The notes: generated by a model from the letters alone, not told the origin. Numbered from the stretch's first letter, positions 49,001 through 60,200 are shown. The stretch is 64,000 nt of DNA from Eucalyptus grandis (GCF_016545825.1 NC_052612.1:42267738-42331737), one strand, 5' to 3'. Program-made: numbers and translations.

Positions 49001-49088
49001 GATCTCCGTGCTCGCTGTCGTCGTCGACTTCATCGCGCTCCAAGAAGAAGTCGGCCTCTCTCCGCTTCTCCTCCCCCTTCCCCGCCAT
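43019..49088 (-). CDS. AVT1: AVT1-type vacuolar amino-acid transporter, copy A
   Basis: AVT1 proteins are AAAP-family secondary transporters moving neutral amino acids across the vacuolar membrane. Twelve exons: 48856-49088, 47031-47314, 46661-46875, 46489-46512, 46229-46409, 45914-46133, 45696-45831, 45575-45594, 45320-45465, 44360-44403, 43540-43602 and 43019-43111. They total 1,659 nt, encoding 552 residues with no stop. Residues 1-77 are an acidic/Ser/Gly-rich cytosolic tail ending SQRWPQSYR, followed by the family block [17 protein letters not shown]. Transport helices begin at [18 protein letters not shown] (residues 173-190) and continue to the C-terminus QIAKSY. Length fits the family. 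Odd features: exon 4 is 24 nt and exon 8 is 20 nt; intron 5 is GC-AG; intron 8 looks U12-type. Start chosen at [10 protein letters not shown], the first ATG in the open exon 1 frame. Substrate and exact AVT1 subgroup (A-J) are not determined. Confidence 0.93.
45466..45574 (-). other. U12-type intron (intron 8 of AVT1 copy A), AT-AA termini
   Basis: The intron reads ATATCCTTTTTG at its 5' end, a perfect match to the U12 donor ATATCCTT. Near the 3' end is TCCTGAAC, close to the U12 branch consensus TCCTTAAC, about 10 nt before the junction. To keep the conserved NPFTKYAL protein block the intron must end ...GGATAA, so the terminal dinucleotides are AT-AA. The 109-bp length fits minor introns. 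Transcript proof is lacking. Confidence 0.7.
46134..46228 (-). other. GC-AG intron (intron 5 of AVT1 copy A)
   Basis: The exon ends TCAG and the intron begins GCAAGAATTT; the acceptor is TTGCAG before CTGGAGGAG. The phase join gives YLS-AGGVIA, as expected for the family, and no GT donor nearby keeps the frame. The same GC donor is present in copy B. Confidence 0.85.
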
Positions 49089-49480
49089 GGCAGGACAAGA
49101 ACTGCACTCAAGTCTCGGAAACAGATAGAAAAGAAGAAGCAGGGGGAGGAGGAGATGCAGAAGCTGCTTCGCGTCTTTAGGTGAAGAGGGGGCGACGGAG
49201 TTGCCAGATATGGAGGCGCCGCAGATCGAGATGGAGATTGAGATTGCAGACCAGTGTCAGTGTCTGCGGGGAGGTGGTCGTGTCGGGACTTGTGTTTTGG
49301 AGATAAGGGCTGACGTGGCGCCGATGTTTCTTCTTTTGGCTGACGTCACGGGGGGTGGGGGTGGCCCCGCGCGCGCCGTTCGTGCAGTCTCAAGACAAAC
49401 GAGCTTGTAAAGGGTAGTAACGTCATTTTCTTTATCTAATTCGTTTGTTTTCGAAACACCCGCTAAGCTTGTTTAATGAG
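49089..49480 (-). promoter_or_regulatory. AVT1 copy A leader/promoter with TGACGTCA
   Basis: This is the GC-rich upstream region of copy A. It contains TGACGTGG at 49311-49318 and a palindromic TGACGTCA at 49341-49348. TGACG motifs are bound by TGA-class bZIP proteins and TGACGTCA is a strong C-box/CRE-like bZIP site. The plus-strand frames here and in exon 1 (48876-49410) are antisense shadows of the GC-rich exon. Confidence 0.55.
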
Positions 49481-49554
49481 ATAATCTTCAATTTCCAAAG
49501 TACGGATAGTGTATTATCGACTTACGGGAGCATCCGTACAATGAGAATGCATAT

Positions 49555-50310
49555 TTTCTTATTTAAGCTCTATTCATTTAATCGAAAACAACTTACAAAA
49601 CAACGTCTTCTGAATTTTTCATGAAATGAAACAAACTTATTTTGACATTTGTTCCACAAAAAATAAATTAGTCGAATAAAACATTTTCCATCAACAAAAG
49701 AAAATCTTTGAAAATAGGAGAAAATATATTATGCTTTTAATCATCTTTCTTTCACTTCTAAACTAAGCATTTTTTTTTTTTTTACCAAACACATTTTCCT
49801 TTTTTATTTAAAAATTTAATTTTTTTAATTTTTTTTTCCTTTTTTTCTCCTTCTTCTTTGGTTGATCACCGGCCCCAACAGTGGTTAGCAACTAGCTACG
49901 GGCAAGCTTGGGCCTCGCCTGGCCTCACTTGAGCTGACACGAAGCTATCGAGGGAGCTTGGACCTCGCCATAGCAAAAAGGATGGGTGAGGCTCGAACTC
50001 ACCGATATTTGGCAAGTTAGAACCTTGCTAGCTATTGCTGTGGCTAGAGACTAGTTGAGAGAGAAGAAGAAAAAAAAAAAAATTAAAAAATTGATTTAAA
50101 AATAAAATAATAAAAGAAATTTTGGAAAAGAGCACATGAAGGAAAAGATTTTCCTTACCAAACGGCGGAAAATACTTCTTACTTCGTTTTTAGATTTCAG
50201 CCCAATAATGGAAAATATTCTCATTTTTTTTTTTTTTTGAGAATTTGCTTCTCCAAAACATTTTCTAAAAATGCAATATTTTCTGGAAAATGAATGGAGT
50301 ATTAGTTGCA
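49555..50310. mobile_element. inverted-repeat element (unit A copy)
   Basis: The left arm CTCTATTCATTTAATCGAAA and the reverse complement of the right arm (ACTCCATTCATTTTCCAGAAA) are diverged inverted repeats. The GC-richer core (49870-50040) carries GGCCTCGCCTGGCCTCACTT-type sequence. It is also present in unit B (60330-61070), so it predates the tandem duplication. No transposase is encoded. Confidence 0.6.
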
Positions 50311-50589
50311 TAATAGGCATCCCAAAGTTGATATAATTTTTTTTTTTACTCTTTTTTATCATTATTTCAAATTAATAACGAGATTGGTATTTTCATTTTC
50401 TTCAACCCCATATACTCTTTAATACATGAAGAAAAACTATGAAAACTTTGACATATGAAGAAGGCTGACAAAGTAAGAAACTTGGTTACTCATTATCTCA
50501 CGCAAATACTTTTGAGGGCATACTCCTCTGAATATCATTCACGAAAAGACGGTAGATTTTGCAAATGCCAAAAACATTTATTGGGAAAA

Positions 50590-50786
50590 TTACCAAAAAA
50601 TTGTGCAAATTCAGTCATAAACTTTTTTTTAGCCAATTTAATCCTAAACCTTTACAATTGTGCCAGTTTAGTCCATCCGGCCAAAATTGGCCAGCTGGTG
50701 GGACGCTGGCCGTTCGGAGAAAGCTGATATGGTAAATTTAAAATATTTTTTAATATTTTTTTCAATTTTTTTAAATTTTTTTATTC
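50590..50786. repeat. duplication junction with dispersed-repeat fragment
   Basis: Unit A homology stops near 50590 and unit B homology starts near 50787, inside an inverted-repeat element lacking its left end. Between them is about 190 bp resembling the dispersed family (AGCCAATTTAATCCTAAACC, then a GGCCAAAATTGGCC palindrome) with no counterpart at the right end of unit B. Confidence 0.6.
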
Positions 50787-51269
50787 CTTGAAACAATTTA
50801 TGAGTAAAAGAACACATTTGGTAACTTAATAAAATTTATATTCTCAAAATAAAAGAAGAACGAGAATGCGTTTGGTACGATTCATAAATATTTCTGTAAA
50901 GTAGTATTCTTGTAATTTTTTTTTTTATTTTTTTTTTTTTTTTCTTTTTCTTCACCGGTTGTCAACCATTGACAGTGGTTGGTAGCGATCGACGGCGAAT
51001 GGCCACGAATGACAAGGAAGAAGAAGAAAAAAAGAAAAAGAAAAGAAGAAATAGACTTATTTCTATAAATTGTTCCTGGAAATAAATAAATAAAAACTAC
51101 TTATTTATTAATTTATTTCCATTGTTGTTCTAAATCTATTCCCCTATCACTTTTTTATTCCGAGAAATAGAAAAATTAATTAATATGACTAAACAAATTT
51201 ATGTTCTTTTCTATTCTAGGGAGCAAAAGAACAGAAAAACAAAGGAATAGAACCATTGTCGAGACAAAC

Positions 51270-52055
51270 TCTTAGGGCGTGTTTGGTAATAATTCTATTT
51301 CCTTAAACAGTTTTTGCTCATAAATGATTTTTTTTTTAATTCTGTTTTTGAGAGCAATTTTTGAGTTTTTGAAGGTGCTTGATAACTATCCAAAATTTCT
51401 ATTTTCAGGATAAAAATGCGTTTAATATGATTCTTAAATTTTTTTGTTTCTTTTAATTTTTAATACTTTTATTAAATTTTTTTTTTTTTCTTTTTAATTT
51501 TTCTTTTTCTTCTTCCTCCTTCTTTGTGGTCGGCAACCGTCTAGGCGAGGTTTGACGAGCTTGTCAGAGACTCACCTAGCCATTGTGAGCCTCGGTCTCA
51601 CTAGGTTTGGGCGAGGCCGGCCATCAGCACAGCTCAACCTCACCCAAGTGGCATGAGGTTGGCCTCATGTCGGCTGGCAAGGCCTAGCTTCGCGTTGGCC
51701 TAGGTGAGGCTCAAGTTAATGAGCCTCACCGTGGCTCGACATTGCCGGGGGTAGGCAATGCTTTAGCGAGGCTGTCAGGCCTTGTTTGGCCAGTCACGGG
51801 CCATGATTGATGTCAGCGACTGGCCAAAAGGAAGAAGAAGAAGAAGAGGAAAGAGAAAAGTAAAGAAATATGAGACTTGATTCTAGGAAATGTTATTGGG
51901 AATAAGAAATAACTTTTTCTACTTCTTAGAATAAAAATCTTTTTGTTCCCAAGAATAAAAAATTTACCAATTGAATTTCTGTTTTTTTTTTTTTTTTCCG
52001 AGAAATAAAAGAACATAATTAGTTGTTCTCAGTGTATTATCAAATAGGGCCTTAG
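51270..52055. mobile_element. uninterrupted TTTGGTAA-family element
   Basis: This is the sister of 37757-41630 without the LTR. The left end is GGGCGTGTTTGGTAATAATT and the right end TATCAAATAGGGCCTTAGAA is complementary. The core at 51525-51840 is GC-rich and has no coding frame. It gives the empty target site for the 3,065-bp LTR. Confidence 0.75.
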
Positions 52056-53305
52056 AATTACAGCTTACATGGTAGGCTTCTCCTCCTCTTATGGTCGCGA
52101 TGTAGGATGTCTATGCGTTGATATAGCATGGATGTGGCCTTTAGCTCAGCATTGTTGCACCTCTATATTCAACGGTGAGTCTAGCTCGAATAGACAAATA
52201 TATAATTAAGACCAAAATCGATAAAAAAAAAAATTTCTTGAAAAAATTGAGAAAAGTCCATAGACTAATACATTAATAAAAGCATTTTATATTTCTATTT
52301 GGAGATATTATTTTATTGATGGCTTTAGTCTTGTTCAACTTTTTCAATAGGTCAATTTAATCCTAAACCTTTTTATGTTAGTAGCAATTCTATCCACCCA
52401 ACTAATTTAGGTAAAAAATAATTGACGTGGATATCGACCGGTAAGACTGGTGCTAATATTTACATTTTTTTTTTAATATTCTTCTTTTTTCCTTTCCCTT
52501 ATTATTATTATTTTTTTTATGCTGTTGGCCAATTGTCGGCCACAAGCAAGGGTTGACATTGACATGGACATTTTTTAAAAACTGTTTTCTCCTTTCTCTT
52601 TTCTTTCTGTGGATTGAGCCTCGCCTGGGCAAGGTTGACTCCCGCCTAGGCCAAGGCTAAATTGTCCTGATTAAATTGATCTTTTTACATTGCAACTTTT
52701 TATGCAGTGCATCAAAAAGCCTCAAAGAATAAGTTATACATTAGTAAAAGTTTGTTATTTAAGAAGATATGTCTTCAGTTTGTTCTACTTCTGTTCAGTT
52801 TTTATTGGGTGTTTTCTTTATACTTAACTTCCAAAATTTTATCAATTTTATGTTCAAAATATATTGGTTAATTTTTTTATTTATTTAAATAATTGTACCA
52901 CATATGAAGAGCTCAAAATAAGTCACACCAGTCAAAAAGTATATTTGAAAATGCTTTATCTAATTAATCAACTGTTTTCGGCTTTATAACTTTCCAAATC
53001 CAATCCAATTTTCCCCATTCTTAGTTAAGCAGAACTTTTTTTTATTACACCTCTGATCAATTGGTTACAAACATGAATATCACCCACACGAGTCAAAGAG
53101 TAATGCCAGCCAGCATCACTAACACACACAAAGCAAGGACAGCTTTTACTCCTGTTCCTTTTTTCTCTGAGCTGAGCAATTAACACTACAAAAAAGACAG
53201 TTGATAATCACATTAATCTGGTGCTGAAGTTCCATGAAGCTTATAAGTATAGAAGGGACTGATGATGCCTAAAGCTCTATTGGATTGAGTGGCTGAATCT
53301 CCTCT

Positions 53306-56300
53306 TCAGTAACTCTTTGCAATCTGGGAAATGGAAGAATACGTCCCCAGCGCAGCACTGATGACGCCCACGACCACGATTGCAGTACTCAGAACAACCT
53401 GAACATGTCGGGTGAAAAGAAAATCTATCAGCAACTGGAGCAGTGGACAGAAGGGTACTGTGCCGATAGGATCATAGTGTCTAGAAAAAAATTCATTAAA
53501 TAAGGCGGATGCTGCATTGTTCTGCTTAGTTAGCAAAAAGAACATCAAAGCCACTGCTGAGATGACCTCCTGCAGATTAGTGTTTGTCAAGCTAATTTCT
53601 GGATTCATAGTACTTAAGTAACCATTGAAAGTCCATCTTCTCAAGAAAAATTCTGCTTTCCTATTTTCTGTCCCCAAAAGGGGAATAGTAAAAGGAAGCA
53701 TGATCAAGACTGTAAGGGCCACACAGCCTATCTTATGTATGCCACATTTCTATAAGCCTCGTACTTTTACTTCTCTCCTTCAAGTTGAATTCACTTCTGC
53801 CAGTGCAAGTTTTACCCAAGATCAAGTCTGAAGTACCTGCAATTTTGTCGCTTTGTTCCCCATGATCCTCAGAAAGCACAAAGCTGGAACAATTACTGCC
53901 TGAATCAAGGATAAAATTTTACATGGTTCAGAAAATCATGAGCACAAGACTTGTATTCTTCAATAACGGGTGAGATGGACATTCAAGAGACAATAACATA
54001 GCCTCAATATTGTCGACTTATTGCTTATACTCCTCAAGGAAGATGTCAATACTATGAATTAACTAATAAAATATCAACACAATGGCACAATTTTACCAAG
54101 AAGAATTTGAGGATCCACTATGCTAAACTGATTAGCGTTGTCTGTTTCTAACTGAAAATTAACTGTGAAATCACTAAATCTTAGTTTGTTGGAGTTCAAA
54201 TTGCTTCTAAGTTCTCAAAACATGTAAAAAAATGTATATAGATTCTAGCCAAAATCGAGAGACGTGCTTGTGTGATTCAACTACAGAATCTTTGAACAAT
54301 TGCTGCACAAAATTAATCCCCTAATAGACATGGAAGTGTGGACTAAAACAAAAAGAAGAAATAGAAGTGTGTCAAATAGTGACCGAATGCTCATTTGCAG
54401 ACAAAAGTAATGATGAGGTCTATCAATAGAAAGAGGTTCAGAGTCGATCAAATCTTTAATAAAATGCAGCACGAGACCTGGTTTTGACCTTGTTAAGAAA
54501 AAAAATGGTCCATTTATCAATATTCCTGTTGAAAATGGTGATCCATTTTCTAGAATTTCCTAGAGTTGCTAAACTTCTAGAATTCCCTAGATGAAGTTTC
54601 TGGAAGAAAGAGGAAAATGTCCAGCATGTAAGAGAAGTCTCTAGAAGAACTACAATCTAAAATTTCCTAGATGAAGCCTACATGGACAACATTCTATAGA
54701 AATCTAGAATGTTGTACTAAGGCGGTGACTCACGCCTATAAATAGGCTTGTAGTTCATTCAGTGTGTGTGAGGTTTATACCTCCACCGGTGTGGAGGAGT
54801 AGAGTTAAAGATAGTTTCTATATCATGAAATATTCCTCCATTACCAAAACATCTTGTACCATCCATTTCCATCAACTAGATAAATTATATCCCATGTTCT
54901 TTATTCTTTAATTATCATATTTTGTCCCCTGTCCATCCTCTATAAACTACACCATACACTTGCACATATCACTAACAAAAACTATCATTAATACCAAAAC
55001 CATACTTCCATGCTTCCGCATACACAAATTCAATTTTTTTTTAACAATTCCAAATAAGAATGGACGCAAATGAATTACTCTGGAAACTCAGACACAGCAA
55101 GGCTACACAGAAGAAAAATATAAATCCAAATTCAAGTTAACGAGATAATATCCCTACCACAAGAACACTTAGGAGGGAACCAATCAAAGCCATTACAAGA
55201 CCTGCATCAAACCAGAAAAAGTTACACTAACAACACTGCATAAATGTCAAGTACTTGTTGAAATACTAGATGTAGCTGGAAACAACGGGTGAGCAAACAG
55301 TTAAAGTCATAGAAGCTGTCAATCTTTAGTGATATGAGGTTTGTGCTGATGCAAAGTTTAAGTACTTTATTTACTTTTTGTGCAGTATGCTCTTCTGAAA
55401 TTCTAAAGACGAGCAACCCTCATCAGTATGTGCAGATTCACTTGTAGAATGTGTTCAAAGAAAGTTCCTAACGTCGAGTGTCTATTAGTGTCTCAATGTG
55501 GGTTTCTCATTAGAGAAACTGCAAAATGATAAGTAAAGTTTGTCACTTCAATATAGATGTGATGAATATGTCAACGTAGAATATTTGAAGATATTATTAT
55601 GGAATATAATACTGAGGAATGGAATGTTTTATAATGGAGAATTCATCTTTTCTTATACAATAAAGCGCACTTACCTTTGTCGCATGTTAACGAGGTAAAG
55701 AAGAATTATTTTAAGTCTCCCTACTATTGGATGTATCAATATTGAATGAAAAATTCTTGCAGCTCAGGTTTTCCAATGGCCTTGAAGTGCAGAATTCCAG
55801 TCGTCCTTTATTTTTAGTTTAGCTAATATCATCTTTGGCAGCACGCAAGCAAAGGGTCACTAACCAAGAAAAGAGAGGGAGAGAACAGTTTCTAGTATTT
55901 AAAATGGGACTAAACAAATGTGAGGAGGGGGGCCTACGACAGAGCTAAGTCACAGCTTTTTCCTTTTCTACTGTTCAGAATTGAAGATTGGAAGCGACAC
56001 ACTCCCAATATATACAATTATCTTAGATCCAAATGCATAACAGTAATGACGAGGATGAATTGTTGCTGTCAAAAGGAACTTAAAATATTTACCAAAGAAA
56101 GGAAGAAGGAAAGCAACACAAACTGAGGAGATGACCAGGGTTGCTCTAAGCAGAATGTAACATAAAAAATTGTCTGAGATTCTTGCAGGCAGCAACTCTT
56201 CTAGGCTCCGTGCCAATGGGTTCATCAACAGCGCATATTTATCCAATGTTCAGGATACAAAGTACGTTATAATCAGTAGAGGTAAAAGCAAAAAAGAATG

Positions 56301-59300
56301 CATCGGTTGTTTAATTGTCAGGACTCAAAAATGCAATGCAAAAAGGATATTTAGTGAATGGATTGATGACCTGCCACAGAAAAAACGAATGGGCGCTTAG
56401 AATCCACAACGGTATATATTTCAACCAGGGATAGAAGCTTTGCAGCACAATGCACAAAATCTCCTACTCACTGTTGTCCATATGGCGACTTTGGAAGCAA
56501 TAAAATGTCCTGGCATATCTAAGGTGATCTGGGATTGTGTACTTTGACCAAACATGAGATATCCCATGACTGCAATGCCGCCATATATTAAGACACAGAA
56601 GATGAAGCTGCATATACAAGAAAAATTTTATGATATAAAAAGTAAACTAAAGAAAGTATGTTAAGCATGTACCAGAAGAAAGTCCATACCACACGATCAA
56701 CGCCTTGTTGAATTTTGTTTTATCAGCCATTGACTGATAGATGTTTGGAAAAACAGAATGTCCAGAGTAGCAAAATCCGTACACACCAATGGCAAATGGA
56801 ATGCCACTCCAATTGACCAAGGGACCTGTCTGGTGAAATCCAATACCCTCTCCAGTACCAAGTATCACCACGCAAAGAACAATCAAAGCTGTAGCAATTA
56901 CTCCTCCAGCTGCAAGGATGCAATGTGAACACAGATGAATTTCCCAAGTTGCAGTTCAGATACTAAAAGAATTATAGAGGTTATTAAATCAAGGAAATTC
57001 TTGCCTGAGAGGTATGATATTACTCGTATATCCCTCAACCAAACTGTAGGTAGCACAATGAGAGCGGTTAAAATTCCAAAAAAGTGCAAAGAATCCAGCT
57101 GAAAACCAGACCAATCAAATGATACTCCCGGAAATAGCCTGGTGAGGTTATCCCCTTCCAAAATAATGAACTCCACACAATATGACTGCAGACAAGAGCT
57201 AAGATAGTGAATAGGCTGAATTATCACGGCAAAAGTAAAAGCAATGCTTGTAGTCGGAACTTACATATAATTCAGCGTACAAAATGATCTGCAACAACAA
57301 GCAAGAAAAGCAACTATTAGACTAAAGGCAATCCCCTTTCGTGCAATGAACCTTTCTTTTACTCTCTTAAATGACAATTTACCCTACAAACCTATTAATA
57401 ATCAGGCATCATTAGAACATGAAATCATAAACTCACAGAGATGAAAAGACGCCCATATCTCCCAAAGGCAGCTTGTCCTAGATCTGGGTACGTAATGATG
57501 CCTTCTTTGCTTTCAAAGCAGTCTCTCATGAGAGAAGCAGTGTAACAGCATATGATGGTGAACAGAGCTAAAATCGCCAGACTTGCCCATCCAGCTTCTT
57601 TTATTGTGTAAGGTGTAGACAGAAGCCCCACTCCAGCCACTACATTGATCCCTATTTTGGAATCAAAAGCAACACAAAACATCTGGTAACCAAAGACTTA
57701 ATTCATGCCAAACGGCTATGGAACAAGAGCGCTAATGGAAAAGTGAAAATATTGAATTATCACTTGAAGATGTCAAGTGGCCACTAGTGCAATTCCCTAC
57801 GGACCATTGAAAACAGTCTGGGTGAAGCTACATCCATGACTGATCGGCAATTCTCCCGTAATCTGTCGGTGAAATGAAGACTTAGCTGAATATGATGATT
57901 GTGCTCTTGATACCACATCTTCCTCCCTTGGATGTTTACTCTCTTCAGTCAGTAAAGGAGATTTTGAACCTGCGTCAATGTTGCTCTTGCAGTAATCATT
58001 GTCATAGCTTGAATATCTAATACTCGGTGAGCGACTGAGAAATCCAAAGTTTGGCGACATCGAGATGGTGTAAGAATCTGTAGTCTCCCTGCAACAAAGG
58101 GTAGAGAGAGGAGGGTCAGCACTTGAAAACTGTAAAGCATCCTTCTAGTTCAAATTGCTGAGTAAAACACCAGAGCTCTACTATTGCCGCCGTAGCTCAA
58201 GTATCACTAGTTCAGCTTAAGAAAGAGAGGTCATAGTCAACATAAGGCATGCACATGACTGTTTCATTTTCCACTCGCAATTTCTTTTCTCGTGTATACT
58301 GGAACAATTATTGATGTGGGAAAAGCTGTTTTTATTGAGAGCCATATATGTTTAGTTGTTGTACGTGGATGCTCTGCGTCACGAGCACAAGGTAGTTGGG
58401 TTGTAGTAAATGTGATGGTTGAGTGAAGTACTATATTTTGCAAGGAAAAAAAAATGAACACAATAAACTAAGGGAATCAATTGGATATCAAATTCATGCG
58501 GTTCAATTAGTGTGACTACTCCCATGGGAAGAATGGTACAAAATTCCACCATAGATTAAATGATAAGACAGAGAATACAACCACAAATTCGAGTCACTCA
58601 AACACTTTTTGGTGTTTTTTGGCGCTCAATTACATCCAATAATTCCATAATTAGTCCTCACAATTGTTCACGGAACAATCTCTTAATATCACAGAGAAAT
58701 TCACTAATCTATTGGCTTCGAGCACGCCGCACAATTGATTGTTATGACCAATCTCTGTTGAGCAGAAACCAAAACCCAATTGGAGACCAAAAACGTACTA
58801 AAATTAAAAAAACCACTCAAATTAGGAGTTCTATTCAAATTGGACTAGATTTCCTTTACGAGCTCGGATTTAATGCTATACATATATGGGCTTTATACTC
58901 CCTTCAATCAAGCAAATTGAATATCAAATTTCATATCTGTCGTATTTTCTAACTGAGCCTTCTCTTTTTAAGAATCAGCACTGCAGCAAAGATCCAGGCG
59001 GAAAAAAACGTATGCTAGCAGCATGGTTGCAAACTCCAAGTTTTAGCAAACAACTTTCTACACGAACTAAAATATCCCCTCAATCTTGATAAAGGCACAG
59101 TAAAATGGGAAACGAGGAAAATCCTAAAGAAAAAACAACCATGAAGCACAAAATCCATCCTACCACATAATACATTTCCAAGAATCAATACTCTGTTGAA
59201 TAATACAAAAATCTGGGAGGATTTGAACTCGGAATTTAGATTCTAATTTGATACCAAATGAGATTTTGTAAGGCTATTTTCATCAATTTTAAAAGTTTAA

Positions 59301-59828
59301 TTTATTAAATTAAAGTATGATTTATTATTTAAATATTTTAACGGTTTAAAAAAATTGCACGTCCACTATTCACAAACTCAACACACCCGCCTTTCAATCA
59401 AGTCAGGCATCGCTGCCGAAAGCCGACAAAGGCCAAAACCTGGATTCATCGACAGAACCCCCTTCGCTACTATGAATACAACATCCGAGAACCAAATAAG
59501 CAACAACGAATCCAGGGACACGGCAGCTTTTCGCCATACCCACGGCATCGCCGTGGACCGATTGATCATGGAAATAGAAAACTGATCTCGGTTGAACCGT
59601 AAGCAAACCGTCACCTGTAGCTCAGCGGCCACCTTGGAGACACAAGGCGATGGGCGAGCCGCTCCGGCCTCCTCCTGCGCCGCCTGCCCCCTCGTCTCCC
59701 TCCTCGTCGCTGCTGCTACCTACAATCTTGTTCACCTCGAGATCTCCGTGCTCGCTGTCGTCGTCGACATCATCGCGCTCCAAGAAGAACTCCGCCTCTC
59801 TCCGCTTCTCCTCCTCCTCCCCCGCCAT
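53306..59828 (-). CDS. AVT1: AVT1-type transporter, copy B, exon 1 frameshifted (possible pseudogene)
   Basis: Same family and structure as copy A. Exons: 59615-59828, 57805-58088, 57437-57651, 57265-57288, 57005-57185, 56690-56909, 56472-56607, 56351-56370, 56093-56238, 55158-55201, 53837-53899 and 53306-53398. Exons 2-12 have exactly the same lengths as copy A, keep all splice sites, and contain no stop. Exon 1 is 214 nt against 233: 18 nt are lost in frame from the Ser/Glu run and one more base is missing near 59644. The frame then ends at a TGA about 30 nt later, before the normal donor. Possible rescues: an ATG in exon 2 (58060) giving a protein without the acidic tail but with all membrane helices, or a cryptic donor at 59643/59642 that restores phase. 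A sequencing error is also possible. Intron 10 carries a 520-bp solo LTR. Confidence 0.8.
54527..55046. mobile_element. 520-bp solo LTR (probably Ty1/copia type) in AVT1 copy B intron 10
   Basis: It begins TGTTGAAAATGG and ends TTTTAACA, with a perfect 5-bp target duplication ATTCC at 54522-54526 and 55047-55051. It contains a TATA-like CCTATAAATAGGC near 54738, as LTR promoters do. Copy A has a single ATTCC at 44245-44249 and no insertion, so the event followed the duplication. The copia assignment is from size and terminus style. Confidence 0.88.
56239..56350 (-). other. U12-type intron (intron 8 of AVT1 copy B), AT-AA termini
   Basis: Same donor ATATCCTTTTTG, same TCCTGAAC branch-like motif and same ...GGATAA 3' end as in copy A, in a 112-bp intron. 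Interior bases differ from copy A while both ends are conserved, which supports functional constraint. Confidence 0.7.
56910..57004 (-). other. GC-AG intron (intron 5 of AVT1 copy B)
   Basis: The donor CAG|GCAAGAATTT and the TTGCAG acceptor are identical to copy A, and the intron is also 95 bp. The phase join keeps YLS-AGGVIA. Confidence 0.85.
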
Positions 59829-60200
59829 GGCAGGACAAGAGGTGCACTCAAGACTCGGAAACAGATAGAAAAAGAAGAAGCAGGGGGAGGAGGAGATGCA
59901 GAAGCTGCTTCGCGTCTTTAGGTGAAGAGGGGCGATGGAGTTGCCATTTATGGAAGCGCCGAAGATCGAGATGGAGATTGAGATTGCAGACCAGTCTCAG
60001 TGTCGGCGAGGCTGGTCGTGTCGGCACTTGTGTTTTGGAGAGAAAGGCTGACGTGGCGCCGCTTTTGCTGACGCCACGGGGGGTGGGGGTGGCCACGCGC
60101 GCGCCGTTCGTGCCGTTTCAACACGAACGAGCCCGTTCAAAAAAAAAAAAACAAAAACACGAACGAGCACGTAAAGGGTAGTAACGTCATTTTGCTTATC
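59829..60200 (-). promoter_or_regulatory. AVT1 copy B leader/promoter, TGACGTCA site altered
   Basis: This is the counterpart of the copy A upstream region. TGACGTGG is kept (60049-60056), but the palindromic TGACGTCA of copy A reads TGACGCCA here (60069-60076), and about 10 bp between the two sites is lost. Further upstream lies a poly(A) micro-insertion at 60120-60168. Confidence 0.5.
60120..60168 (+). mobile_element. poly(A)-tail-only retroinsertion upstream of AVT1 copy B
   Basis: AACACGAACGAGC at 60120-60132 repeats at 60156-60168. The 23 bp between are CCGTTC followed by an A-rich run. Copy A has a single related site (about 49392-49408), so the insertion is unit-B-specific. Confidence 0.7.

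Larger units (their letters stand above)
37210..50590. repeat. large tandem duplication, unit A
   Basis: Sequence from about 37222 to about 50590 recurs in the same order and orientation from about 50787 to about 61622. It includes two inverted-repeat elements, the whole AVT1 gene, its leader, and a downstream inverted-repeat element. Unit A is longer mainly because of a 3,065-bp solo LTR. Exons of the two genes match exactly in length from exon 2 to exon 12. Confidence 0.93.

Noticed and set aside
48876..49184. Plus-strand frames over AVT1 copy A exon 1 (and 59592-59921 over copy B)
   Set aside because: Antisense shadows of the acidic, Ser/Glu-rich coding exon.
43019..59828. Reading the two AVT1 genes as one fused or trans-spliced locus
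   Set aside because: Each unit has its own start exon, twelve exons, stop codon and upstream region; they are independent tandem copies.
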